A DNA stretch of 64,000 bases, from contig NZ_CP080524.1 in NCBI RefSeq assembly GCF_024746795.1, positions 1,302,001-1,366,000 of the forward strand, in the 5' to 3' direction. The position numbers and the translations under genes are program-made. Shown one piece after another: positions 63,194 to 64,000 of this stretch (position 1 is the first letter of the stretch; every line of letters begins with the position of its first letter). This DNA is from Mesorhizobium sp. AR10 (GTDB lineage: Bacteria > Pseudomonadota > Alphaproteobacteria > Rhizobiales > Rhizobiaceae). The notes under the pieces are model-generated. The model did no database searches. It was not told the DNA's origin and saw only the letters and a program-made list of their open reading frames with translations.

Positions 63194-63856
63194 GGCGGCG
63201 CTGCGCTGGGGTTCGAGCGCGATCCAGCCGTTTTCATCGACGGTGATGCCGGTCCCCTCGTAACCGGCGATCGTGGCATGCTGGCTTTGCAGCGCATGCT
63301 GGTGGGTGGCACTGATCACCATGACAGCAGCGCCTGCCGCCTCTGCTGCGGCTATGCCGGCCGGCGCATCTTCGAAGACAAGGCAATCGCGGGCATCGAC
63401 GCCGAGCCGCTTTGCGCCGAGCCGGAAGCAGTCGGGCGCCGGCTTGCCGAAGGTGACATCCTCCGCCGCGACGAGGACGGCGGGAATCGGGATGCCGGCA
63501 GCCTTCATGCGCAGAAGCGCCAGCTCTCGCGGAGCCGAGGTGACGATGGCCCAGCGCTCAGGCGGCAATGACGCCAGGAACGCCGCAGCGCCGGCGATCG
63601 GAATAATGCCCTCCAGATCGGCCGCCTCGGCCTTCAAAAGAAGATCAGCCTCGTAGGCGGGATCGACACCGGGAAGCGCCAGCCGGCCGATGGTCTCGAT
63701 TGCCCGCACCCCATGGATCGTCGGCAGGAAGGCGGCGACGTCGAGACCTTGCCGATGGGCCCACTCTGCCCAGACCCGTTCCGCCGCGGCAATCGAATTG
63801 ATCACCGTGCCGTCCATATCGAACAGGAAGGCCGCGAATTTTCTGCTTGCAAACAT
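63191..63856 (-). CDS. HAD-superfamily phosphatase
   Basis: A 221-aa HAD hydrolase of the beta-phosphoglucomutase/sugar phosphatase type. Motif I FLFDMDGTVIN (nucleophile Asp near residue 13), motif II in WAIVTSAPREL, motif III Lys in FGKPAPDCF and motif IV VFEDAPAGI are present. Substrate unknown, probably a sugar phosphate or small phosphoester. The stop is inside the palindromic element at 63054. Confidence 0.92.
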   Translation of the reverse strand: MFASRKFAAFLFDMDGTVINSIAAAERVWAEWAHRQGLDVAAFLPTIHGVRAIETIGRLALPGVDPAYEADLLLKAEAADLEGIIPIAGAAAFLASLPPERWAIVTSAPRELALLRMKAAGIPIPAVLVAAEDVTFGKPAPDCFRLGAKRLGVDARDCLVFEDAPAGIAAAEAAGAAVMVISATHQHALQSQHATIAGYEGTGITVDENGWIALEPQRSAA

Positions 63857-64000
63857 CTGATATCCCTAGGTCGTTTCGGGGGATCGTCTCGGGAGGGCGA
63901 GAGGAGACACCAATCGTAACGGCGCGACGGCTGCATTGGAAGGCGCGCGGCTATCTTTTCGATCAATCGCAGGGAACCAGGGCGCGCCCTCTTGCGTTTG

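Overview
The window looks like the chromosome of a GC-rich alphaproteobacterium of the order Rhizobiales, most like Mesorhizobium. This is inferred from the 1,599-residue NAD-dependent glutamate dehydrogenase, the dense ABC-transporter content, the DUF1674, DUF1062 and YggT neighbours, and several families of rhizobial-type intergenic palindromes. No rRNA operon or other strain-level marker is present, so genus is inference only.

Layout. 1-4348: a peptide/amide-type ABC uptake operon (family 5 binding protein, acetamidase/formamidase, fused double ATPase), whose start lies outside the window. 4508-6683: two poorly known genes. 6732-10175: a three-domain LplT-Aas lysophospholipid repair protein on the minus strand. 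10254-12010: a PspA plus YiaAB envelope-stress pair divergent from a TetR regulator, with three matching operators between them. 12158-13552: a Tat-exported multicopper oxidase. 13791-18361: a complete branched-chain-amino-acid-type (HAAT) ABC operon with stop/start overlaps.

18456-26183 is a 7.7 kb integrative element in the 3' end of tRNA-Ala(CGC). It has a 23-bp direct repeat at each end (attL and attR) and a 27-bp doublet repeat about 56-60 bp inside each end, likely arm sites for its tyrosine integrase. It carries a tyrosine integrase, a possible HEPN/AbiJ-like defence gene, a serine recombinase, an eight-unit iteron-like array, a DNA-binding protein that may recognise the array, and six small genes of unknown function. 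I see no relaxase, capsid or terminase genes, so it resembles a mini-IME, phage satellite or integrated plasmid-like element. This is the most likely place for something undescribed.

26400-43271 is mostly housekeeping and metabolic genes: YggT and DUF167; an RpiR regulator, SDR oxidoreductase and M81 (MlrC-like) enzyme around a remnant of a lost sugar ABC ATPase; an M3 oligopeptidase; a beta-carbonic anhydrase; DUF429 and PdxY; LemA with three TPM-domain proteins (two of them tandem duplicates); GNAT; inorganic pyrophosphatase; and a TetR-repressed MFS exporter with clear operators. 43546-63856 holds PhoD, TypA, DUF1062, LysE, YciI-like, an AhpD-like enzyme, NAD-glutamate dehydrogenase, a UMF1-type MFS protein, PurH, a heparinase-like protein, RsmB, HtpX, an SDHAF4-like protein and a HAD phosphatase.

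At least seven intergenic palindromic elements of three families are scattered through the chromosomal part. None was seen inside the integrative element. In two places a palindrome has supplied coding or start signals to the neighbouring gene.
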